Shown piece by piece: positions 1-6,425 of a DNA stretch of 32,285 nt (its first letter is position 1; each line of letters starts with the position of its first letter). The notes beneath the pieces are model-generated. The model had not been told where the DNA came from, ran no database searches, and was given only the letters and a program-made list of their open reading frames with translations. Source of the DNA: Flavobacteriales bacterium (lineage in GTDB: Bacteria > Bacteroidota > Bacteroidia > Flavobacteriales_D > Sanyastnellaceae); the NCBI GenBank assembly GCA_022447625.1, contig JAKVAX010000031.1, positions 1-32,285 on the forward strand, written 5' to 3'. Made by a program: the position numbers and the translations under genes.

Positions 1-14
1 AGTTTATATAAACA

Positions 15-120
15 CCCTTATACAAGGGCACAGTGACATATGCACACCCATTTTGGTGGTATATGTGTCACTGTGTTACACAATACATGCCAGTATGGGA
101 TGTATTGTGCCATGGTACAA
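15..120. repeat. Cluster of imperfect hairpins downstream of the integrase gene
   Basis: Four adjacent inverted repeats fill nearly the whole stretch. They are CCCTT/AAGGG with a 4-nt loop (15-28); a perfect 10-bp arm pair CACAGTGACA/TGTCACTGTG (29-38 and 66-75) with bulged inner pairing; a perfect 10-bp arm pair CACAATACAT/ATGTATTGTG (79-88 and 100-109) with an 11-nt loop; and the near-palindrome TTGTGCCATGGTACAA (105-120). No T-run follows on the side where the integrase transcript would end, so a simple terminator is a poor explanation. Long imperfect hairpins beside a tyrosine recombinase suggest a recombination site or the edge of a mobile unit, but this is inference. The element may continue left of the window. 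Confidence 0.6.
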
Positions 121-125
121 TATAT

Positions 126-1256
126 TTATAATAACTCGAAAGGGCTCTTTATTTCACCCAGTTTCTCACTGCTGACATGTGTGTATATTTCTGTGGTCTT
201 GCTTGATGAATGACCTAACAATACTTGAATGTATCTCAGGTCGGTACCATTTTCTAAAAGATGTGTGGCGTAACTGTGGCGAAGGGTATGGAGGGTAATT
301 TTCTTTTTCGCGGCAAACCCACATTTTGAACTTGCTCGAGATAGGATCTTTTGTAAACTCGTCGCCGAATATGGTGTACCATGCGTTATTCCTTCAAATA
401 GGTAAGTCTTTGGTTGGTATTTCTTATAGTACTCTCTTAATCTATCTAATAAAACAATAGGCAAGGGTACCATTCGGTCCTTTTTCCCTTTGCTTTGCCT
501 AATATGCAGTGTACTACGTTCCCCATCAATATCAACCAGTTGCAAATTGATCAACTCGCTTCGCCGCAATCCACAAGCGTAAATGAGTGTGATCATAAGT
601 TGATGTTTATCATTAACTATGCTGTTCAGGATTCTTTTCACTTCTTCCTTACTCAACACAATAGGCAATTTCCGCTCTTTACTGGGCCGCGCGAGTTGCT
701 CTAAATCTAATTGTGTTAATCCATTCACTCTAAAGAAATGTTTCAATGCGTTGATTAGCTGGTTGTGATAGGATTGACCGTACCCTCTTGCAAGTATTTC
801 GGTTCTGTGGTACTCAGAAATATGGTCCGCAGTGATTGCTTCTGATGTCAACGGTTGAAGAGCGCGAAGAAAATCGCTCGTGATACTTATATACGTTTTG
901 ATCGTGTTATTTGCATACCGTTTGCTTTCTAGTTGATGCTGCATCTTTTGAAGTTGTGCTTCATGTAACTTAGATAGTAGAGGTAAGTCTTGTTTCTTTT
1001 TTGACCTTTTTTTCGGAGGTTGAGTTTCCGGAGAAACTGCCTGCGCGTAGTTGACCCAGGCATTGCTTTTGAATGCGCTGAAAACTTGATTCAAGCTATT
1101 TCTTCGTTCATATATCTCCCAACATCTTTGTGAATGGTTCCAGGAAGCTCCTAGATCTTTAGCAATATTCACTAGGTCGTGATCGTACGGAAAGGTAAGA
1201 ACTAGAATACGCTCACCTCGAATCTCTCTTCTAGAAACGGTAACTGATTTTTGCAT
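126..1256 (-). CDS. Tyrosine recombinase/integrase with HARP-like N-terminal motif
   Basis: This is a site-specific DNA recombinase of the XerC/XerD-like phage-integrase family. Residues about 10-55 carry a short motif (FPYDHDLVNIAKDLGASW, then CWEIY) that resembles the HARP/SMARCAL1-type nucleic-acid-binding motif. A SAM-like core-binding domain spans about 95-190 and the catalytic domain about 200-370. The catalytic set is visible: R231 (in CGLRRSE), H323-xx-R326 (HTLRHS), H349 (LLGHSS) and the nucleophile Y358 (EIYTHV). The frame is complete and looks active. It lacks the extra helix insertion typical of integron IntI proteins. It reads toward the hairpin cluster at 15-120, which could be its target. 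No excisionase or other mobility gene is visible, so whether it is part of a larger element to the left cannot be told. Confidence 0.9.
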   Translation of the reverse strand: MQKSVTVSRREIRGERILVLTFPYDHDLVNIAKDLGASWNHSQRCWEIYERRNSLNQVFSAFKSNAWVNYAQAVSPETQPPKKRSKKKQDLPLLSKLHEAQLQKMQHQLESKRYANNTIKTYISITSDFLRALQPLTSEAITADHISEYHRTEILARGYGQSYHNQLINALKHFFRVNGLTQLDLEQLARPSKERKLPIVLSKEEVKRILNSIVNDKHQLMITLIYACGLRRSELINLQLVDIDGERSTLHIRQSKGKKDRMVPLPIVLLDRLREYYKKYQPKTYLFEGITHGTPYSATSLQKILSRASSKCGFAAKKKITLHTLRHSYATHLLENGTDLRYIQVLLGHSSSKTTEIYTHVSSEKLGEIKSPFELL

Positions 1257-1924
1257 AGGGTAGAAATAGTTTGCCCTAAGTTACCCATTCACTTGTGCTT
1301 TGAGCGGAAAACTAAAAACACATTTTATGGGTGTTGGACAATTGTTTACGATTGAAAAGAGGACGACTCATTTTAACTCACGGTAGGAGTTCTTCACCGC
1401 GAACTTTGCAATTGAGGTGATGTTCTAAAACGTCTGTTTCGTGAAAAACGGAATGAGCTGATGATGTCTAACAATTGTAAGATTCTTCAACAGAATGCTT
1501 TTGCTCTGTAATGTTCCACTGTTCTCAAGCGCAGGGTCACAGCAGATTGTGAGGAATATTTTTCTGGCAAATTTCCCCATGTAAGATTGCTCCTAGCCTA
1601 ACTTAAACCTCTCAATTGAGATTCCCCCAAACTGAAGAAAGTACCAATCCAATGACTTTCGACGCTTTTCTTTCTGCTCTTGCCGAGATTCCATTCCTGA
1701 TTCAAAAACTGACTGTACTTAGGACTACTCAAATGACCAAGGTTGATTGCGTCTGGGTTTCCAATGCTCTCCTTTTCATCGCCTGAGAATAGAAAATCTG
1801 GCTTTCCAAGCGCCCGGTGGGCAGGGCTATAGCACGCGGTAGGGTAAGTCTGTCAGCTGATTGAAATAGGTATAAGAGCTCTACCACTGCCTGCTCCTTT
1901 ACTACACAACCAAAACAACAAACC
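1257..1924. other. 668-bp region without an intact gene
   Basis: The region lies between the divergent integrase and membrane-protein genes. It holds upstream sequence for both and the remnant frame at 1598-1852. No tRNA, insertion-sequence end or copy of the composite repeat found further right is visible. A weak inverted repeat GGGTA/TACCC (1259-1287) sits just upstream of the integrase start and could be regulatory, but it is too short to support more. No convincing TAnnTTTG box was found for the plus-strand gene. Confidence 0.5.
1598..1852 (-). pseudogene. Start-less 84-codon open frame, possible coding remnant
   Basis: On the minus strand a frame stays open for 84 codons between an in-frame TGA (1855-1853) and a TAG (1600-1598). 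It has no ATG at its head. The conceptual peptide is not low-complexity and looks protein-like, with stretches such as SGDEKESIGNPDAINLGHLS and KYSQFLNQEWNLGKSRKK. I do not recognise the family. It may be the 3' end of a gene that has lost its start, or a conserved non-coding element that happens to be open. An overlapping frame at 1729-1968 has a start codon but looks less protein-like. Confidence 0.25.
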
Positions 1925-3334
1925 GTGAGAACCCTCTGTACCATTCTACTGGGGTGCCTCCTGCTCATCGATCTCGGTCACTCGGCATGGCAACACTTTT
2001 ACATGCCACTCGATGGAGATCTACCATGCGGAGTCATTCCTGACCACGACGTCCAGGCAGTGCTAGACGATCCATTTGGCTTCAAGGCCATGACCGGCCA
2101 ACGTCATGTCAATCCCAATCGATTCTTTTCCCATGCTGCACTCTTTCATTTTTACCAAGAGGTACCGGCGCACCTTCATTCCTTCGTCGAACCAACGACC
2201 ACGCCCTATCTAGCGAATGCCATACTCAAGACCATGCTACAACTGGCATTTGTCCTTGTCCTAACCCGACTAGTCATCGGTAGACAACGGTTCTTTCAAC
2301 CTTCCACCTTTGCAATTGCACTACTCATTGAATTATGCTTCGTCAATTACGATTTCGGACTCGGCCTCGGAATCATTGATACCGCGTCTAGCTATCTGTT
2401 CTTTTATTCGATTCCGCTGTTCTTTTTCCTGTGGTTTGTTTCGCCAATGGCGGAACGCTTCGCTTCCCTCAAGCGCATTCCTACCTATCGAGCAGTTTTG
2501 GGAATAATATTGATCCCTGCGCTCTTTTTGAGCGGCCCACTTAACCCAGCGATTCTATTGGTGCTCTTTGCCTCATTTGCCTTCGCGGTTATCTTTCCTT
2601 CGTTTCGTACATATCTCTTCCCTAATGGTTTCCCATACCTGTCAGGACTCGAACACTCACTTTTCTTCATTAGCGTCTTATTCGCCGCCTATTCCTTCTA
2701 TCTCGGCCTCTTTGATACCATCGCCTCCGCACAATCGATCCCTGTAAGTGAACGATACTATCGTTGGTTATTTGGGTTACAGAATCAGTTGCTGAGTCAA
2801 ACGACCTTCCATGTACTACTCGGTGGTATCTTACTCTCTTCTTTGACATTACGTTTATTCACTTCACTAGCGTGGAAGGGGTATCGTCGTTTGTGTTTAT
2901 TCCTCGGTCTATTTTCTATGCTTTATATCGTCCTACTGCCGTTGGGAGGATTCAGAGTATGGCGTCCAGAGATACTGCGCAACGATGTCCTCAGTCCAGT
3001 AACCATCGCACTGATCATTTGCCTCGCACGAGGATGCTGGCTAATCCTAACGGAGGTGAAAGCGATTCGAGTTCGAACAATCAGCACCGCATTGATCTTC
3101 CCCGCCATCCTCTGCCTAGGGTTCAATGACAAGTTGGTTACCACCTTCTATGACTGCCAACAAGAAGCACTGCAACAAATCGCCAACAGCAAAGGCCAAA
3201 TAGTCATCATCTCAGGAGACTGCACCCTTGCCCATTGGTGGCTAGTCAAAGACCCAGAAGAATCAAGAAATGCTATGCAAATGCTAGAGCTGTGGGAGAT
3301 AGCAGGGGAGGCAGAGGTGTTTGTGCAGGAGTGA
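1925..3334 (+). CDS. Polytopic inner-membrane protein of unknown function
   Basis: A 469-aa protein starting at GTG. It has one N-terminal hydrophobic segment (about residues 4-20), a polar extracytoplasmic-looking loop of about 75 residues rich in H, P, D and F, and then roughly nine or ten membrane-spanning helices between about 100 and 400. The hydrophilic tail (about 405-469) contains two Cys. The layout of a first helix, a long loop and many helices is reminiscent of membrane glycosyltransferases or thiol-linked membrane enzymes. No catalytic motif is recognised, so no function is assigned. The gene stands alone, divergent from the integrase, and a composite repeat begins about 15 bp after its stop. 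The GTG start is the only good start before the first hydrophobic segment. Confidence 0.75.
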   Translation: MRTLCTILLGCLLLIDLGHSAWQHFYMPLDGDLPCGVIPDHDVQAVLDDPFGFKAMTGQRHVNPNRFFSHAALFHFYQEVPAHLHSFVEPTTTPYLANAILKTMLQLAFVLVLTRLVIGRQRFFQPSTFAIALLIELCFVNYDFGLGLGIIDTASSYLFFYSIPLFFFLWFVSPMAERFASLKRIPTYRAVLGIILIPALFLSGPLNPAILLVLFASFAFAVIFPSFRTYLFPNGFPYLSGLEHSLFFISVLFAAYSFYLGLFDTIASAQSIPVSERYYRWLFGLQNQLLSQTTFHVLLGGILLSSLTLRLFTSLAWKGYRRLCLFLGLFSMLYIVLLPLGGFRVWRPEILRNDVLSPVTIALIICLARGCWLILTEVKAIRVRTISTALIFPAILCLGFNDKLVTTFYDCQQEALQQIANSKGQIVIISGDCTLAHWWLVKDPEESRNAMQMLELWEIAGEAEVFVQE

Positions 3335-3349
3335 GTTTCGATCTTCGAT

Positions 3350-3521
3350 CGGTAGACCGTGGACCGTGGACTGGGGAATAATGAATAATAAATAATGAAT
3401 CGTGAATTTGTAGACCGTGGACTGTGGACCGTAGACCGTGGGAATAATGAATTGATAGACGGAACTAACCATGCTACCGCCGCAGGCGGACGAATCATGC
3501 TAATCCGGCGTCCGTTTTTTT
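3350..3521 (+). repeat. Composite intergenic repeat R1 (heptamer arrays plus CCGCC hairpin unit)
   Basis: A chain of 7-bp units keeps one phase from about 3351 to 3440. It runs CGTGGAC, CGTGGAC, TGGGGAA, TAATGAA, TAATAAA, TAATGAA and TCGTGAA, and then returns to ACCGTGG-type units. A hairpin unit (CCGCC-GCA-GGCGG at 3477-3489, flanked by CATGCTA motifs) follows, and then a CCGGCGTCCG segment running into seven T. It begins 15 bp after the stop of the upstream gene. The final GC-rich inverted segment plus T-run could act as a terminator. Confidence 0.75.
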
Positions 3522-3611
3522 CTATTTCGTATCAGGTTAAACTTTTGACATACTCTTTCGAAACCAACTAACACCGTAATTGATACCTTTAGAAAAACCC
3601 GTCATCAACTC

Positions 3612-4529
3612 ATGAGAGTACTTCTGTTAGCTTCACTCACTATGCTCTTTTTCGGTTGTGTATTCAGTAATCCTCTGTCAAGAAGAGATCCTGATTTAAC
3701 CAAAGTGAATCCTCCGGGAACGCTTGAAGTTTCGCCGGGATTTTACGTAGACGACTGCGAAATCACCAATTTCTATTGGTTGGAATATTTGGTCTACCAG
3801 AAACGAGTGCATGGAAAAGAAAGTGAGCTGTATCGGAGTTGTCTGCCTGATACGAGTGTTTGGCAAGTTCATGATGATTTCAAATCATTTGGTTATCGCT
3901 ACTTGCGACATCCAGCGTATCGCGACTTTCCAGTTGTAGGTATTTCTATCGAACAAGCTAAACAATATGCCAAATGGAGGTCAGATCGTGTCATGGAAGT
4001 CTTGTTGATTAGAAATAAGAAAATTGAGCTTCACGTGGATGCTCTTCGTGATTCTATGTTCACCATAGAACGATACTTCAGTGGTAATTATAGGGATTAT
4101 GAACCTGAGCAGTCTATCACTCACTACCTTGAATACAGAATTCCGTCAAAGGAAGAGTTCGAACGGGTTATACCTGTTGCTGATTCATTGCACCAATCCA
4201 ACTATAAACCAATACAAGATGAGCCTGAAAGCCAACTGTTCTATAATTGCTTCTGTGGCATTTCAGTGAAAGATTCTGTGATCAAGGATTTTCCAATTAT
4301 CAAAGGCACACCATCAGGCAGGAAGCCTCTAATTGCAAATTTAGATTGCAACGTAAGAGAGATGACCAATCAAGAAGGTTCGTTTTTTGGCTCAAGCTGC
4401 ATCGATTCATGCGGAACCCCATCTTATCAATTCAGACAAGACAGCAATATGGTCAATTGCTACACCGGATTCCGCTGTGTAGCGGAGTGGAAACCTATTG
4501 AGGAGCTTGAATTAGCTAATCCGAAATAA
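3612..4529 (+). CDS. SUMF1/FGE-domain lipoprotein (GldJ/GldK-like fold)
   Basis: A 305-aa protein with a lipoprotein signal peptide; the lipobox LFFGC places the lipidated Cys at about residue 16. The rest matches the formylglycine-generating-enzyme/SUMF1 fold as used by Bacteroidota gliding and type IX secretion lipoproteins. Typical landmarks are the early 'DDCEITNFYWLEYL' segment, 'HPAYRDFPVVGISIEQAKQY' followed by KWRSDR, 'YRIPSKEEFE' and the closing 'GFRCVAEWKP'. It is shorter than GldJ or GldK (usually over 450 aa) and is not next to gld genes. The likely role is structural or protein-binding at the outer membrane or periplasm, not catalysis. It stands alone between two copies of the composite repeat. 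No strong promoter box was identified. Confidence 0.8.
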   Translation: MRVLLLASLTMLFFGCVFSNPLSRRDPDLTKVNPPGTLEVSPGFYVDDCEITNFYWLEYLVYQKRVHGKESELYRSCLPDTSVWQVHDDFKSFGYRYLRHPAYRDFPVVGISIEQAKQYAKWRSDRVMEVLLIRNKKIELHVDALRDSMFTIERYFSGNYRDYEPEQSITHYLEYRIPSKEEFERVIPVADSLHQSNYKPIQDEPESQLFYNCFCGISVKDSVIKDFPIIKGTPSGRKPLIANLDCNVREMTNQEGSFFGSSCIDSCGTPSYQFRQDSNMVNCYTGFRCVAEWKPIEELELANPK

Positions 4530-4547
4530 GGAGAGGGTGCTCTGAGA

Positions 4548-4730
4548 AAATAGTAAATAATGAATAATGAATCGTGATTGGTGAATTGGTTGACAATGGG
4601 AAGTGGACAGGACTAACCACACTAACCATGCTAACCGACTTGGCGGACTAATCATGCTGATTCCGGCATCCGGCATCCGTTTCTTTCAGTTAAGCCAAGA
4701 GTCGGTTAAGCACCTTTCGCCATTTAGCCC
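4548..4730 (+). repeat. Composite intergenic repeat R2 (7-mer and 8-mer arrays)
   Basis: From 4548 the 7-bp units AAATAGT, AAATAAT, GAATAAT, GAATCGT, GATTGGT and GAATTGG follow in phase. A GTGGACA word comes next, then a degraded hairpin unit (CCGACTTGGCGG near 4635-4646), then CCGGCAT twice plus CCGTTTC (4663-4683). An 8-bp-period array (TAAGCCAA, GAGTCGGT, TAAGCACC, TTTCGCCA, TTTAGCCC) occupies 4691-4730. The array begins 18 bp after the SUMF1 stop. Confidence 0.7.
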
Positions 4731-4817
4731 TTATGCAGAAAAGATTGATTTCAATACCCCTACGGAACATTCCCCCAAAATTCCTGTTCTTGTTCAATAC
4801 ACTTAATCTATTTCACC

Positions 4818-5258
4818 ATGATGAACAGAAGAGCCATTTCTACTTGGCAAGGATCAGGACTTGAAGGTAAAGGGCAATTGACCGTGACAAGCGGTGTGTT
4901 AAACGAGACTCCGTACTCATTCAAGATGCGTTTCGAAGACGAGGAAGGACGTTCTGGAACGAACCCAGAAGAGCTACTTGCAGCGTCGCACGCCGGATGC
5001 TTCAATATGGCATTGAGCTTTCAATTGGTTGGTGCTGGTTACGAAGCAGAGATGTTGGAAACGAAGTGTACCGTTACCTTGGAAAATGTGGGTGGGAATG
5101 ACTTTGGAGTAACCAAGATTGTTCTTGATCTCCAGGCGAAGGTTCCAGGTCTTGATAACGACAAGTTCATGGAACTAGCCAACAACGCAAAGAACGGTTG
5201 TCCGATCTCGAAGGCGTTGAGCTCAGTTGATATTCAAATGAATGCGGTGCTGAAATAA
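4818..5258 (+). CDS. OsmC/Ohr-family peroxiredoxin
   Basis: A 146-aa cytoplasmic protein of the OsmC family, thiol-dependent hydroperoxide reductases that remove organic and inorganic peroxides. The family's paired catalytic cysteines are present: C61 in [11 protein letters not shown] and C128 in NGCPISKAL. The conserved '[15 protein letters not shown]' run covers residues 47-61. Length and motif order fit the OsmC subfamily (osmotically induced type) better than Ohr, but I do not separate them firmly. Two ATGs occur in tandem at 4818 and 4821, and the first is used here. The stop directly abuts the stop of the convergent GNAT pseudogene with no spacer. Confidence 0.92.
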   Translation: MMNRRAISTWQGSGLEGKGQLTVTSGVLNETPYSFKMRFEDEEGRSGTNPEELLAASHAGCFNMALSFQLVGAGYEAEMLETKCTVTLENVGGNDFGVTKIVLDLQAKVPGLDNDKFMELANNAKNGCPISKALSSVDIQMNAVLK

Positions 5259-5762
5259 TTAGCTCCGAGGGTTTTTCAAAATGGAGATTAACCCACAGTG
5301 CTCATCGGCTTCAAGTGGCTGCCAGTCTCTGAAGCCTAGCTTTTCAAGCACACGAATCGATTTCACATTACTTTCCATAACGCGTCCCGCCAAGTGCGGG
5401 ATGCCTTTTTTCCAGGCCCACTCAATACACGCCTTCCCAGCTTCAGTAGCATAACCATTCCCACGATACTCCCGGAGCAAACGGAACCCTAAGTCAACGT
5501 ATCCTTCGTCGGGATGATCTTTCAATCCGCACCATCCCATCACCGCACCGTCCTCTTTCCGGACGACAGTCCATCGACCAAATCACCATTTATCATAAGC
5601 GTCATACGCCTCAATAAACGCACGTGTTGCCGCCACACTTTCAAAGGCACCATCGCCAGTGAAGCGCTGAACTTCAGGGTCATTGTTCATTTTGAAAAAA
5701 TGAGGAGCGTCCGAACTTAGGAATTCTCTGAGTTCTAGTCTTTGGGTTTGGAAAGCAAGCAT
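5259..5762 (-). pseudogene. GNAT acetyltransferase (RimJ/RimL-like) interrupted by one in-frame TGA
   Basis: Reading the minus strand from an ATG at 5762 gives a full-length 167-codon GNAT N-acetyltransferase frame, with a TGA at 5585-5583 replacing codon 60. Both sides match the family. Upstream is the N-terminal 'QTQRLELREF' strand and 'KMNNDPEVQRFTGD'; downstream are 'FGRWTVV' and the acetyl-CoA loop 'REYRGNGYATEAG', then 'NVKSIRVLEKLGF'. Codon 60 lies in a K-W-x-F-G-R-W context where relatives usually carry Gly, so a single GGA-to-TGA change explains it. No frameshift is needed. A downstream ATG (5543) could start a 94-aa C-terminal fragment that keeps the acetyl-CoA site but lacks the first strands. 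Recent inactivation, a sequencing error or readthrough all remain possible. Confidence 0.85.
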
Positions 5763-5779
5763 GATTGGGGGGACATTCT

Positions 5780-5831
5780 TAGTCCGCCTCAGGCGGAAGC
5801 ATGGTTAGTTCGCCTATGGCGGTTAGTTTTT
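5780..5831 (-). repeat. Composite repeat R3, two hairpin units in reverse orientation
   Basis: Two hairpin units in tandem: CCGCC-TCA-GGCGG (5784-5796) and CGCC-TAT-GGCGG (about 5811-5822). They are separated by the conserved GCATGGTTAGT linker and end in a short T-run. The orientation is opposite to that of R4, so together they flank the four-helix-bundle gene as inverted copies. This is the only copy lying in a divergent gap (upstream of the GNAT pseudogene and of the S23 gene). Confidence 0.65.
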
Positions 5832-5940
5832 GGGTTCATTTTGACGATCTGGACTGTGCAATCACTCGAGTATAAAGTTTTGGTTGACGACGGGAAAATA
5901 AATTTCATAAAGTCTTACCGCCGAGGCATCTTAGATAAAA

Positions 5941-6306
5941 ATGGCAAGAACATTTGAATCGTTGGTCGTTTGGCAAAAGGCACGTTCGTTAAACAAGCGT
6001 ATTGAGTTAGAGCTTGATAAAATTCCAGCCTCTAAAACTGACTACGACTTAAACCGTCAAATCAAACGCGCCAGCAATAGTGTGATGTCAAATATCGCGG
6101 AGGGATCATCCAGAGGCACCAAAGCAGACTATGTTAGGTTCATTGATATGGCATCAGGCTCCAGTTCAGAAATTAGAAGTCATCTTTACGTTTATCTCGA
6201 TTACGAGATCCTTGAACCTTCAGTAGTGAAAGAGCTCCAAGCCAAGAGCACCGAAATTAACAAGATGCTCACCGGCCTCAAGAAAACACTCAAGAATGCT
6301 AAATGA
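5941..6306 (+). CDS. Four helix bundle protein (S23 / 23S rRNA intervening-sequence protein family)
   Basis: A 121-aa, all-helical protein of the family first noted as ORFs inside 23S rRNA intervening sequences, related in fold to the Avd accessory protein of diversity-generating retroelements. Family landmarks are 'FESLVVWQKARSL' at the N-terminus and 'QIKRASNSVMSNIAEGSSRG' (about 40-59), then 'DYVRFIDMASGSSSEIRSHL'. Its biochemical role is unknown; members form basic pentameric barrels thought to bind nucleic acid. The ATG at 5941 follows an A-rich stretch. There is no ribosomal RNA here. It is instead bracketed by inverted copies of the composite repeat (R3 at 5780-5831 and R4 at 6313-6421), which hints that the gene may have moved together with these repeats. 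Confidence 0.9.
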   Translation: MARTFESLVVWQKARSLNKRIELELDKIPASKTDYDLNRQIKRASNSVMSNIAEGSSRGTKADYVRFIDMASGSSSEIRSHLYVYLDYEILEPSVVKELQAKSTEINKMLTGLKKTLKNAK

Positions 6307-6312
6307 AGAATT

Positions 6313-6421
6313 GAAAAACAATGGACGGTGGACAGCTATTACTAATCATGCTATCCGCCTCAGGCGAACTAATCATGCTACTGCCGAAGGCAGACTAATC
6401 ATGCTAACCGCCGTAGGCGGC
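6313..6421 (+). repeat. Composite repeat R4 with three hairpin units, one showing a paired change
   Basis: GTGGACA-type words near 6325-6333 are followed by three tandem units joined by ACTAATCATGCTA. They are (C)CGCC-TCA-GGCG (about 6355-6367), CTGCC-GAA-GGCAG (6381-6393) and CCGCC-GTA-GGCGG (6408-6420). In the middle unit both arms changed together, preserving the stem. The array fills the gap between two convergent genes. Confidence 0.75.
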
Positions 6422-6425
6422 CTAT

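Noticed and set aside
15-120. Simple rho-independent terminator for the integrase
   Set aside because: The hairpins are long, AT-rich and imperfect, and none is followed by a T-run in the integrase direction.
1729-1968. 79-codon minus-strand frame with an ATG
   Set aside because: It overlaps the start of the membrane-protein gene and its peptide is less protein-like than the competing frame at 1598-1852.
3148-3498. Minus-strand open frames of 116 and 62 codons over the end of the membrane-protein gene and R1
   Set aside because: They translate heptamer repeats (PRSTVHSPRST-like periodic peptide) and antisense coding sequence, and have no independent gene features.
5742-5957. 71-codon plus-strand frame before the S23 gene
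   Set aside because: It runs through repeat R3, has no family likeness and overlaps the GNAT 5' end.
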